Assembly (NCBI RefSeq): GCF_004352845.1
Contig: NZ_SJRX01000003.1
Coordinates: 369,426 to 433,425 of the forward strand
DNA: 64,000 bases
Direction of reading: 5' to 3'
Origin: Luteimonas terricola
GTDB lineage: Bacteria; Pseudomonadota; Gammaproteobacteria; Xanthomonadales; Xanthomonadaceae
The notes beneath the pieces are model-generated. The model worked only from the letters and a program-made list of their open reading frames with translations. It did not search any database and was not told where the DNA came from. Position numbers and translations under genes: made by a program. This document shows positions 1-7,498 of the stretch, in pieces (position 1 is the stretch's first letter; every line of letters begins with the position of its first letter).

Positions 1-1089
1 CACCGATTCCAGGTTCAGCGCGTGGCGGATCGGACAATGCTCGGTGGTGATGCCGGCGCCGCCGAGCAGGTCGCGCGCCTCGCGGGCGATGTCGATGGCC
101 ATGCGACAGTTGTTCCACTTCGCCAGCGACACCTGCGTCGGCTGCATCTTGCCGGCGTCCTTCAGGCGACCGAGCTGCAGGCTCAGCAGCTGCGCGCCGG
201 TGATGCGGCGCGCCCAGTCGGCCATCTTGATCTGTGCGCTCTGGGTCGCCGCCACCGGGCGGCCGAACAGGATGCGCTCCTTCGAATACTCCAGGGCTTC
301 GTCCAGGCAGGCGATCGCCGCGCCGATCGGGCCCCAGGTGATGCCGTAGCGCGCCTGCGTCAGGCAGCCCAGCGGACCCTTCAGGCCCTTAACGTTCGGC
401 AGCCGGTTGGCCTCCGGCACGCGCACGCCGTCGAAGAACAGTGCGCTGGTCACCGAAGCGCGCAGGCTCATCTTGTGCTTGATCTCCTGCGCCTTGAAGC
501 CGGCGAAGTCCTTCTCGACCACGAAGCCCTGGATGCCGTCGTCGGTCTGCGCCCAGACGATGGCGATGTCGGCCAGGTTGCCGTTGGTGATCCACATCTT
601 GGAGCCGTTGAGGATCCAGTCGTCGCCGTCGCGCTTGGCATGCGTCTTCATGTTCGCCGGGTCGGAGCCGCCGTGCGCCTCGGTCAGGCCGAAGCAGCCG
701 ATCACCTTGCCCGCGGCCATGTCCGGCAGCCAGCGCCGCTTCTGCTCTTCCGTGCCGTAGGCGAAGATCGGGTACATGCACAGCGAGGACTGCACGCTGG
801 CGAAGCTGCGCAGGCCGGAATCGCCGCGCTCGAGCTCCTGGCAGATCAGGCCGTAGCTGACGTAGTTGAGCTCGGACCCGCCGTATTCCGCCGGAAGGGT
901 CGCACCGAGCAGGCCGAGGCCGGCGATCTCGGGGATCAGTTCCGCGGGGAAGCGGCCTTCGTCGAAGCACTCGCCGATGATCGGCAGCACGCGCTCGTCG
1001 GTGAAACGCGCCACCGTATCCTGGACCGCGCGCTCCTCCTCGCTGAGCAGGGAGTGGACGTCGTAGAGATCGTAGGGGTTCAGGGCCAT
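1..1089 (-). CDS. gcdH: glutaryl-CoA dehydrogenase, C-terminus cut by window edge
   Basis: FAD enzyme that oxidatively decarboxylates glutaryl-CoA to crotonyl-CoA in lysine and tryptophan breakdown. The frame opens at ATG 1089 (MALNPYDLY) and 363 codons are visible before the window edge. Acyl-CoA dehydrogenase motifs seen: LPAEYGG, the flavin/substrate segment CFGLTEAHGGSDP, the strand KMWITNG, and LGGAGIT close to the cut. The ARYGITWG segment resembles glutaryl-CoA dehydrogenases rather than short-chain ones. The catalytic glutamate of the YEGTHD motif should lie just outside the window. Roughly 25-30 residues are missing compared with the usual 390. It is the last gene on this strand before a glycine-zipper gene 174 bases upstream. 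Confidence 0.93.
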   Translation of the reverse strand, partial: MALNPYDLYDVHSLLSEEERAVQDTVARFTDERVLPIIGECFDEGRFPAELIPEIAGLGLLGATLPAEYGGSELNYVSYGLICQELERGDSGLRSFASVQSSLCMYPIFAYGTEEQKRRWLPDMAAGKVIGCFGLTEAHGGSDPANMKTHAKRDGDDWILNGSKMWITNGNLADIAIVWAQTDDGIQGFVVEKDFAGFKAQEIKHKMSLRASVTSALFFDGVRVPEANRLPNVKGLKGPLGCLTQARYGITWGPIGAAIACLDEALEYSKERILFGRPVAATQSAQIKMADWARRITGAQLLSLQLGRLKDAGKMQPTQVSLAKWNNCRMAIDIAREARDLLGGAGITTEHCPIRHALNLESV

Positions 1090-1182
1090 GGAAGCGCTAC
1101 CGGTGGGCGGGAAGCCCCGCATTGTAGCGACGCCGGATGCCTCCGGGCAGGTCGAACATCGAACATCAAGGCCCCGGAACGG

Positions 1183-1217
1183 CCACGGCCGCCACCGGGG
1201 AACCGGGGCGGCCGTGG
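1183..1217 (-). terminator. hairpin downstream of glycine-zipper gene
   Basis: An 11-bp perfect stem (CCACGGCCGCC at 1183-1193 pairing with 1207-1217) with a 13-nt loop lies 46 bases past the stop of the gene at 1264-2061. It is not followed by a U tract on that strand, so it may be a weak or factor-dependent terminator, or only a 3' end stabiliser. Confidence 0.4.
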
Positions 1218-1263
1218 GATGCCTGCAGGGCGCCTGCCGGCCAGAGGCCGGCGAACCGCGCGA

Positions 1264-2061
1264 TCAGCCGCGCTGGGTGGCGTCGTCCACCGCGGCGACC
1301 TGGGTGACGACCTGGCCGTCGATGACGGGGAGGCGGTCGCCGGGGCGCTCGTCCATGCGGATGCTGCGCTCGACGCCGTCATAGCTGTAGGTGACGTCGT
1401 AGCCCACCGTGACCTCGGCGTCGCCCAGGGCGATGCGGTTGCCGGGCTTGCCGTCGGTGCGCATGGTCCCCGTGGTGCCGTCCGGGTTGCGGTAGGTCAC
1501 GTTGTAGGCGACCACGCGCGAGGACTGCGAGCTGTCCTGGACGGTGTGGCACTGGCGATCCACGCGCTCGACCACGCGGCCGCCGACGTGGCGACGGTCG
1601 ACCTCGCGACCGGCGAACCCGCCGCCAACCGCACCCGCCACGGTGGCGAGCTTGCGGCCGCTGCCGCTGCCAACCTGGTTGCCGACGAGGCCGCCGATGA
1701 CCGCGCCGGCCACGGTGCCGCCGACGTTGCCGTCGCGCTCGGGCAGGCGCTCCTGCACCACGACGTCGTTGCAGACTTCGCGCGGCGCACTGGTGGTGGT
1801 GGTCTCGCGGATGGCCTCGCTGCCGATCACCGTCGCGTACTGCGCCTCGCGCTCGGTAATCGGCTCGATGGCCAGCACGCTGGCGTACTCGAGGCGACCG
1901 TCGGCGGGAATTGCGGCATCGTCGGCAAAGCCGAGCGTGTCACTGCCGGCGATGGCGACATCGGTACGCGGCGCGTCGTCGCGGTTGCCCTGGAACGCGG
2001 CGACCGCGACGCCTCCAACCAGCAGCGAGGCAAGGGCGATGGCAAGCGTGTTGTTTTTCAT
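1264..2061 (-). CDS. glycine zipper 2TM domain envelope protein
   Basis: 265-residue exported protein of the glycine-zipper 2TM (17-kDa antigen-like) type. ATG 2061 was chosen because GAGGAG lies about 7 bases upstream and the product then starts with a signal-like segment (MKNNTLAIALASLLVGGVAVAAF). The frame is open further upstream to 2253, but that extension looks non-coding. The middle holds two glycine-zipper stretches (GGTVAGAVIGGLVGNQVGSG and TVAGAVGGGFAGREV), followed by a C-terminal region rich in beta-type sequence (YNVTYRNPDG, YDVTYSYDG). Such proteins sit in or against the outer membrane. The exact role is unknown. A second, lipoprotein version lies at 4831. Confidence 0.85.
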   Translation of the reverse strand: MKNNTLAIALASLLVGGVAVAAFQGNRDDAPRTDVAIAGSDTLGFADDAAIPADGRLEYASVLAIEPITEREAQYATVIGSEAIRETTTTSAPREVCNDVVVQERLPERDGNVGGTVAGAVIGGLVGNQVGSGSGRKLATVAGAVGGGFAGREVDRRHVGGRVVERVDRQCHTVQDSSQSSRVVAYNVTYRNPDGTTGTMRTDGKPGNRIALGDAEVTVGYDVTYSYDGVERSIRMDERPGDRLPVIDGQVVTQVAAVDDATQRG

Positions 2062-2239
2062 GGAAGGCTCCTCGGGGCGAAACGCCTGATTGCTGGGAAT
2101 GGATCGGGGGCGGAATCGATTCCAACACTTGTCGCCTGAACGCGCCCCGATCAGCGGCCGCGGGACTGAGCGGAACGTGAACCCCGTCCCCATTCCCTGC
2201 GTGATAGCGTGCTGGCAACGCGATTCACGGAGTCCGGCC

Positions 2240-2473
2240 GTGCCCAATCCCATCCTCGCTCCCCTGCTCCGCTGGCTTGGCCGGCTGAGCTATCCGAAGC
2301 TGTTCCTGGTGGCCGCGGCGCTGTTCGTGGCCAACCTGTTCGTGCCCGACCCGCTGCCCTTCGTCGACGAGCTGCTGCTGGGCATCGGCGCGATGATGAT
2401 CGCGCGGCGCAAGCGCAAGCCCGGGCCGCCGCCGGACGAACGGGTGATCGACGGCGAGGCCCATCGCGGCTGA
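2240..2473 (+). CDS. small membrane protein, possibly DUF6116
   Basis: 77 residues from GTG 2240 (VPNPILAPLLRWLGRL), preceded by an ACGGAG-like Shine-Dalgarno. The frame is open back to 2090 but the earlier part is not protein-like. One hydrophobic segment (KLFLVAAALFVANLFVP, about residues 18-34) is followed by a second, weaker one (DELLLGIGAMMIA) and a basic tail RRKRKPG. It resembles a small uncharacterised inner-membrane family seen in xanthomonads. The DUF6116 name is from memory and not certain. It ends 5 bases before tatD, so the two are probably co-transcribed. Confidence 0.65.
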   Translation: MPNPILAPLLRWLGRLSYPKLFLVAAALFVANLFVPDPLPFVDELLLGIGAMMIARRKRKPGPPPDERVIDGEAHRG

Positions 2474-2478
2474 GAGCC

Positions 2479-3261
2479 ATGCTGGTCGATTCGCACTGCC
2501 ACCTCGATGCCGGCGAGTTCGCGCATGACCGTGCCGAGGTGGTGGCGCGTGCGCGCGCCGCGGGCGTGCATGCGCAAGTCCTGCCGGCCACCCACGCCGA
2601 CGAGTGGCCGGCCCTGCGCGAGGCCGCGTCCCCCGATGACGGCCTGTACGCCGCCTACGGCATGCACCCGACCTTCCTGGAGCACCACCGCGAGGAACAC
2701 CTGGCGCAGCTGCGCGACTGGATCGCGCGCGAGCGCCCGGTGGCCGTGGGCGAATGCGGGCTGGACTTCTTCGTCGACGGCCTGGACGCCGACGCCCAGG
2801 CGCGGTTCTTCGATACCCAGCTGCGCATCGCGCGCGACGCCGACCTGCCCGTGATCGTCCATGCGCGGCGCGCCGTGGACCAGGCCACCGCCGCGATCCG
2901 CCGCATCGGCGGCCTGCGCGGCGTCGTCCACAGCTTCTCGGGCAGCCGGCAGCAGGCGGAAACGCTGTGGGACCTGGGCTTCCTGGTCGGCCTCGGCGGG
3001 CCGGTGACCTACGAGCGCGCCAATCGCCTGCGCACGCTGGCGGCGACCATGCCGCTGGAATTCCTGCTGCTGGAAACCGATGCGCCGGACCAGCCCGATT
3101 CGGGCATCCGCGGCCAGCGCAACGAACCGGCAAGGCTGACGGTGGTCTGCGAAACGATCGCCTCGCTGCGCAACATGCCTGTCGCCGAGGTCGCCGCGGC
3201 CACGACCGCCAACGCGCGCCGCCTGTTCGCCCTGCCCGACCGGGTCGCCACCACCGCTTGA
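2479..3261 (+). CDS. TatD family metal-dependent deoxyribonuclease
   Basis: 260 residues from ATG 2479. TatD proteins are TIM-barrel metal hydrolases with 3'-5' DNase activity, used in DNA repair and quality control. All metal ligands are visible: H6 and H8 (DSHCHLD), E92 (GECGLDF), H128 (IVHAR), H151 (VHSFSG) and D201 (ETDAPD). The C-terminal NEPARL/TTANARRLF pattern is also typical. The much longer open frame starting at 2209 is rejected because its first 90 residues overlap the preceding gene out of frame. Likely co-transcribed with the small membrane protein upstream. It may be a TatD paralogue (YjjV-type) rather than TatD itself. Confidence 0.92.
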   Translation: MLVDSHCHLDAGEFAHDRAEVVARARAAGVHAQVLPATHADEWPALREAASPDDGLYAAYGMHPTFLEHHREEHLAQLRDWIARERPVAVGECGLDFFVDGLDADAQARFFDTQLRIARDADLPVIVHARRAVDQATAAIRRIGGLRGVVHSFSGSRQQAETLWDLGFLVGLGGPVTYERANRLRTLAATMPLEFLLLETDAPDQPDSGIRGQRNEPARLTVVCETIASLRNMPVAEVAAATTANARRLFALPDRVATTA

Positions 3262-3283
3262 ACTGCGTACCGCGCCTTCGCGA

Positions 3284-4120
3284 TCAGTCGCTGGAACCCG
3301 TATCGGCGCCGGCCGGCGAGGCCTCGCGAACGGGCGCACGCGCCAGCAGCATCTCCAGCGTCTTGCCGGCGGCGGCGAACGCGAAGGCGCCGGTGATATG
3401 GGTGGCCGCACCCAGACCACCGCCGCAGTCGAGCTTGAATCCGTCCTCGCCGCCGAGCTGCGGACGCAGGCCACAGACGCTGCCGTCGGCCTGCGGGTAG
3501 CGTACGTTCTCCAGCGAGTACACCGCGGGGACGCCGAAGTAGCGCTTGGCGCCCTTCGGGAAATTGAACTCGCCGCGCAGCTTCTTTCGCACCAGGGCCA
3601 GCATCGCGTCATGCTCGGTCTTCGACAGGTCGCGCACGCGCACCAGCGTCGGATCGACGCGACCACCGGCCGAACCCACCGCCACCAGCGGCAGCTTGCG
3701 GCGCCGGCACCAGGCGATCATCTCGACCTTGCTGCGGAAGCTGTCGCAGGCATCGACCACCAGGTCGTAGCCGCGATCGAGCAGCTCGCCCAGGTTGGAC
3801 GGCGTGAGGAAGCTGGGCACGGCATGCACCACCATCGCCGGATTGATGGCGCGGCAGCGCTCGGCCATGGCCTCGACCTTGGCGCGACCGTAATGGCCGT
3901 CGAGCGCCGGCAGCTGGCGGTTGGTGTTGGACACGCAGAGGTCATCGGCATCGATCAGGGTCAGCGTGCCGACCGCGCTGCGCGCCAGCGCCTCGGCAAC
4001 CCAGGAGCCCACACCGCCCAGCCCGACCACGGCGACGTGGCAGGCGGCGAAACGCTCCACCGCGCCGCGGCCATAAAGGCGGTCGATGCCCGCGAAACGT
4101 TCGTTCCAAGCCGTGTCCAT
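3284..4120 (-). CDS. tcdA: tRNA threonylcarbamoyladenosine dehydratase TcdA
   Basis: 278 residues. TcdA (formerly CsdL/YgdL) is an E1-like enzyme that uses ATP to cyclise t6A37 of tRNA to ct6A. Visible features: nucleotide-binding GLGGVG at residues 33-38, the acidic DADDLCVSNTNRQ segment, DACDSFRSK, the basic loop RKKLRGEFNFPKGAKRYFGVPAVYS, and a cysteine-containing VCGLRP. The start ATG 4120 gives the expected MDTAWNERFAGIDRLYG opening. It converges on tatD with a 22-base gap and diverges from the gene at 4183. The window also has tsaE, so both the t6A and ct6A steps are represented here. Confidence 0.93.
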   Translation of the reverse strand: MDTAWNERFAGIDRLYGRGAVERFAACHVAVVGLGGVGSWVAEALARSAVGTLTLIDADDLCVSNTNRQLPALDGHYGRAKVEAMAERCRAINPAMVVHAVPSFLTPSNLGELLDRGYDLVVDACDSFRSKVEMIAWCRRRKLPLVAVGSAGGRVDPTLVRVRDLSKTEHDAMLALVRKKLRGEFNFPKGAKRYFGVPAVYSLENVRYPQADGSVCGLRPQLGGEDGFKLDCGGGLGAATHITGAFAFAAAGKTLEMLLARAPVREASPAGADTGSSD

Positions 4121-4146
4121 CCGCCCATTTTAGCGGTCGCGCCGCC

Positions 4147-4152
4147 TACAAT
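4147..4152 (+). promoter_or_regulatory. probable -10 box (TACAAT) for the gene at 4183
   Basis: TACAAT lies 31 bases before ATG 4183, in the short divergent gap with tcdA. No convincing -35 hexamer is seen, as with several -10 boxes in this window. Confidence 0.4.
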
Positions 4153-4182
4153 CCCCGCTTTCGCCTCACCGGAAGCCACAGC

Positions 4183-4671
4183 ATGTCGACGCCGAAGCCG
4201 CAAGCCACGCCGATTGATCCGTCCGCACCGCGTCCGCCGCGCAAGCCACCGTCGGCCGCCGGGCGCTACCTGTTCCTGTTCCTGCTGGGCCTGGTGATCG
4301 GCGTGATCACGGTGGTGATGCTGTTGCGCGCCCTGGAAAACCGCAAGGGCTGGCAGGACCATTACCCGACCGCGGCGATGCAGCTGATGTCGGCCCACAC
4401 CGCCCAACTGCGCCAGAAGCTCGATGCCAACCGTTGCGCCGCCACCGACGTGCTGCCCCACCTGCAGGCGCTGCGCACCTTTGGCAACGACCTGGACCCG
4501 GCCTTCGCGGACCTGCGCGACAACACCCGCTTCGCCGGCCATACCGGCAGCTTCCGCGCCACGCTCGACAAGGCGCTCACGGCACCACCGATGAACTGCG
4601 CCGGCCTCAAGAGCACGCTCGAGGACATCGGCGGGGACTGCAAGGCCTGCCACACCGACTTCAGGGGCTGA
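4183..4671 (+). CDS. membrane-anchored protein with C-terminal CxxCH haem motif (cytochrome c'-like)
   Basis: 162 residues. A Pro/Lys-rich cytoplasmic start of about 27 residues leads into one transmembrane segment (YLFLFLLGLVIGVITVVMLL, about 29-48). A helical periplasmic part follows and ends with CKACH at residues 153-157, eight residues from the end. A single CxxCH close to the C-terminus after a four-helix-sized domain is how class II cytochromes c (c'/c556) attach haem. The predicted location is periplasm facing, tethered to the inner membrane. The redox partner is unknown. The gene diverges from tcdA and is followed by a 159-base gap. Confidence 0.7.
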   Translation: MSTPKPQATPIDPSAPRPPRKPPSAAGRYLFLFLLGLVIGVITVVMLLRALENRKGWQDHYPTAAMQLMSAHTAQLRQKLDANRCAATDVLPHLQALRTFGNDLDPAFADLRDNTRFAGHTGSFRATLDKALTAPPMNCAGLKSTLEDIGGDCKACHTDFRG

Positions 4672-4720
4672 GCTCCGCGCGCCGCGCCTGCCGGCGCCAG
4701 CGCATGAACACTTCCTGCAC

Positions 4721-4741
4721 GCGGCGCCGCGACGGCGCCGC
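4721..4741. other. short perfect GC hairpin in intergenic gap
   Basis: GCGGCGCCG (4721-4729) pairs with CGGCGCCGC (4733-4741) around a 3-base loop, 50 bases past the stop of the haem-motif gene. No T run follows, so terminator function is uncertain. The rest of the gap (4672-4830) shows no gene. Confidence 0.35.
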
Positions 4742-4830
4742 TGGGCATGCTCGATTGATCGGCTGTTCACGCCCCACGCCCTAACGTCGGCGGCGAGAGG
4801 CATTCCCCATGCCGTGCCAGGAGCCAAGCC

Positions 4831-5310
4831 ATGAAGATCCGCATGATGAGCGCCGCCGCGATGATCGCCGCCACCGCCCTGGTCGGCTGCGCCAGCACCT
4901 CCCCGGGCTACTCCTCCGGCGGCTACGGCAGCGGCTACGGCGGTTCGCAGGGCGCCTACTGCGAGACCTGTGGCGTCGTGACCCGCATCGAACAACGCGG
5001 CCGCGCCTCGAACACGCCCAACGCCACCGGTGCGGTGATTGGCGGCATCGTCGGCGCGGTCGCCGCGCGCGAGATCGCCGAGCGCAACACCGACAGCGAC
5101 GGCCGCGCCAATACCGCCACCGCAGTGGGCGCCGTGGGCGGCGCCGTCGCCGGCAACGCCATCCAGAACCGAGTGCAAGGACAGTCGACCTACGACATCC
5201 ATGTGCGGCTGGACAACGGTCGCATGACGGTCGTCACCCAGAACGACCTCGGCGGCATCCGCGAGGGATCCTACGTCAACGTAGCCAACGGCCGCGCCTT
5301 GATCCGCTGA
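4831..5310 (+). CDS. glycine zipper 2TM lipoprotein (SlyB/Pcp-like)
   Basis: 159 residues from ATG 4831. The signal peptide ends in lipobox LVGC with lipidated Cys20, followed by a Gly/Ser/Tyr-rich spacer. The core has two glycine zippers (ATGAVIGGIVGAVAAREIAE and TAVGAVGGAVAGNAIQN), then a beta-type C-terminus (YDIHVRLDNGRMTVVTQ). SlyB-type outer-membrane lipoproteins organise with LPS and outer-membrane proteins under envelope stress. This one differs from the non-lipidated paralogue at 1264. A strong terminator follows 33 bases downstream, so it is probably monocistronic. Confidence 0.88.
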   Translation: MKIRMMSAAAMIAATALVGCASTSPGYSSGGYGSGYGGSQGAYCETCGVVTRIEQRGRASNTPNATGAVIGGIVGAVAAREIAERNTDSDGRANTATAVGAVGGAVAGNAIQNRVQGQSTYDIHVRLDNGRMTVVTQNDLGGIREGSYVNVANGRALIR

Positions 5311-5343
5311 GCCCTCGCACCCCTTCAAGTCATCTCTCTCTTC

Positions 5344-5370
5344 ACGGCCCGCTCTGCGGGCCGTCTTTCT
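5344..5370 (+). terminator. rho-independent terminator after the SlyB-like gene
   Basis: A perfect 9-bp stem, ACGGCCCGC (5344-5352) with GCGGGCCGT (5356-5364), around a TCT loop and followed by CTTTCT. Confidence 0.85.
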
Positions 5371-5386
5371 GTGGAAGACTCGCGCA

Positions 5387-5872
5387 ATGGAACTGCAGCT
5401 CCTCTATTACGTCGTGGCCGCGGTGCTGGTCCTCATCGGCATCGCCGGCACCATCCTGCCGGCACTACCAGGGCTGCCGCTGGTATTCGCCGGCATGGTG
5501 CTGGGCGCGTGGGCCGGCGATTTCGAGCACATCGGCATCCCCGTGCTGGTGGTCCTCGGGCTGCTGACCCTTCTCTCGCTGGTGGTGGATTTCTGGGCCA
5601 CGGCCCTGGGCGCGCGGCGCGTCGGTGCCAGCGGCAAGGCAGTCGCCGGCGCGGTGATCGGCACCTTCGTCGGCATCTTCTTCGGACCCATCGGTCTGTT
5701 CGCGGGCCCCTTCGTCGGTGCGTTGGCGGGTGAGCTTCTTCATGGTCGCGACGTGGCCAAGGCGACGCGCGTGGGCTTCGGCACCTGGATGGGGATCGTG
5801 TTCGGCACGGTGCTGAAACTGGGGCTGGCGTTCACGATGATCGGGCTGTTTGTGCTGGCGTGGATTTTTTAG
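5387..5872 (+). CDS. DUF456 family membrane protein
   Basis: 161 residues, almost entirely hydrophobic with about four membrane segments. DUF456 features are clear: the N-terminal helix with GIAGTILPALPGLPLVFAG, then GARRVGASGKAVAGAVIG, and the glycine-rich hairpin FVGIFFGPIGLFAGPFVGA. The function of the family is unknown. The stop codon TAG (5870-5872) directly abuts, and shares its last base with, the terminal inverted repeat of repeat copy R1. The natural 3' end of this gene may therefore have been the insertion site. Confidence 0.88.
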   Translation: MELQLLYYVVAAVLVLIGIAGTILPALPGLPLVFAGMVLGAWAGDFEHIGIPVLVVLGLLTLLSLVVDFWATALGARRVGASGKAVAGAVIGTFVGIFFGPIGLFAGPFVGALAGELLHGRDVAKATRVGFGTWMGIVFGTVLKLGLAFTMIGLFVLAWIF

Positions 5873-6210
5873 GTTCTTCTCCCAACTGAGGAAATGGCGC
5901 GCCATTGATAGAGCGCGGGCGCCGGGTGCCAAGGCCCTTGAGTGCTCATGTCCCCCGGTGCGCAGCAGTACGCGGTGGCGCAGGAGCAAAGTCCGGCTCG
6001 CGCATCTGCAGCCGAAGCCGAGCCCCGCCGTGGCCGGGAGGCCTTCGCGGGGAAGTCAAGGAGGAGGCATCCGCCGCCAGGCGGATGCCGGGGGACATGA
6101 GCCGCGAAGGCCTCCCGGCCGCGGCGGGGCCCTCCAGGCCGCGGCGAGGCATAGCGAAAGAAGCAGACACTCTTCGTCTCAACCGGTTCCCCGGAATTGG
6201 GAGATGAACC
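5872..6210. repeat. modular intergenic repeat, copy R1 (A module half-deleted)
   Basis: 339-bp element with terminal inverted repeats GGTTCTTCTCCC (5872-5883) and GGGAGATGAACC (6199-6210). Inside are the subterminal palindrome TGGCGCGCCA, half of palindromic module A (CCAAGGCCCTTGAG from 5929), and a complete module B (6022-6130) whose arms read GGCCGGGAGGCCTTCGCGG and the reverse. It fills most of the 425-base gap between the DUF456 gene and pldA. Open frames across it are by-products of GC content and are shared between copies in different frames. The last 87 bases before pldA (6211-6297) show no other feature. Confidence 0.85.
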
Positions 6211-6297
6211 ATCTTTCAGGGTCGCGAGGGCGCCGGAGACGGCGTTGACGCGCCACCCGCTAGACTTCGCAAATCCGCAATCACGAGGGCCGCAGGA

Positions 6298-7422
6298 ATG
6301 CATCCAGGCAAGACGACGCAGCTGCTGTTGCCCCTGCTCTGCGCATTCCCGCTCGCTGCACAGGCACAAGCGGTCGACGAAGCCGGTGCGCGCACCTCGC
6401 CCGCGGCCTGCGTCGCGATCGAAACCGCGGTCGAACGCCTGGCCTGTTATGACCGCGCCATGCAGCGCGCCGGGTCGTCGCCTGAAGACGCAGATGCCGC
6501 GGCCGCGCGTGCCCGCGCCGAGGTGCGCGAAGCCAGGCGTCCCGGCGGCGATACCCACAGCGACGTGTTCCCGCACGACGACGACCCGCGCCGCGCACTG
6601 GCCAATGCCGGCCGCGGGTCGCTGCTCGACAGCCGCTGGGAGCTGGCGCGGGACTCGAAGCTGGGCACATTCAACATGCGTGCGTACAAACCGGTGTACC
6701 TGCTGCCGGCGTTCTGGACCAGCAGCCCGAACTCCACGCCGACATCGTCGTCCGACGGCCAGGAGCTGCAGCTGGCGGCCGTGGACGACATCGAGACCAA
6801 GTTCCAGCTCAGCTTCAAGACCAAGGCGGTGGAGAACCTGTTCGGCGACAACGGCGACATCTGGCTCGGCTACACGCAGAGCTCGCGCTGGCAGGTCTAC
6901 AACACCGAGGACTCGCGCCCATTCCGGGAGACGAACTACGAACCCGAAGTGCTGCTGGTGTTCCGCAACAGCTACAGCCTCGGCGGGTGGAAGGGGCGCA
7001 TGGCCGCGGTCGGCATCAACCACCAGTCCAACGGCCGCGGCGATCCGCTGTCGCGCAGCTGGAACCGGGTGATGTTCAACGTCGGCCTCGACCGCGAAAA
7101 CTGGGCGATCACTTTCCGGCCGTGGATCCGCATCTCCGACGGCAGCGACGACGACAACCCGGGCATCGAGGACTATCTGGGCCGCGGCGACGTCACCCTG
7201 GTCCACGCCCGCGGCGACCAGACCTTCGCGCTGATGGCGCGGCACTCCCTGCGCAGCGGCGATCGCTCGCACGGCGCCCTGCAGTTCGACTGGGGCTTCC
7301 CGCTCAGCAGCCACCTGCACGGCCACCTGCAGCTGTTCAGCGGCTACGGCGAGAGCATGCTCGACTACGACCACAAGGCCACCTACGTCGGCTTCGGAAT
7401 CTCGGTCCTCGACTGGTTCTGA
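6298..7422 (+). CDS. pldA: outer-membrane phospholipase A1 (PldA/OMPLA)
   Basis: 374 residues. OMPLA is a calcium-dependent outer-membrane beta-barrel that hydrolyses phospholipids that reach the outer leaflet. The catalytic block NHQSNGRGDPLSRSWNR is present with H242 and S244, and N256 matches the third catalytic residue. The signal peptide is MHPGKTTQLLLPLLCAFPLAAQAQA. Between it and the barrel lies an N-terminal region of about 80 residues with the pattern ERLACYDRAM (around residues 45-54), which the E. coli enzyme lacks. The protein ends in Trp-Phe, fitting a BAM-recognised last strand. It lies just upstream of cardiolipin synthase, so a lipid-handling pair is likely. Confidence 0.92.
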   Translation: MHPGKTTQLLLPLLCAFPLAAQAQAVDEAGARTSPAACVAIETAVERLACYDRAMQRAGSSPEDADAAAARARAEVREARRPGGDTHSDVFPHDDDPRRALANAGRGSLLDSRWELARDSKLGTFNMRAYKPVYLLPAFWTSSPNSTPTSSSDGQELQLAAVDDIETKFQLSFKTKAVENLFGDNGDIWLGYTQSSRWQVYNTEDSRPFRETNYEPEVLLVFRNSYSLGGWKGRMAAVGINHQSNGRGDPLSRSWNRVMFNVGLDRENWAITFRPWIRISDGSDDDNPGIEDYLGRGDVTLVHARGDQTFALMARHSLRSGDRSHGALQFDWGFPLSSHLHGHLQLFSGYGESMLDYDHKATYVGFGISVLDWF

Positions 7423-7498
7423 CCGGTCCGGCTTCACACGCTGCTGAATGCGATTGCGGGAGAGTGCGGCCTCCGGCGCCCCGACGCCGAGGATCCCG

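Noticed and set aside
22..2139. 705-residue plus-strand open frame over gcdH and the glycine-zipper gene
   Set aside because: Frame opened by high GC content; composition is Arg/Ala/His-rich without domains, and the opposite strand encodes recognisable proteins.
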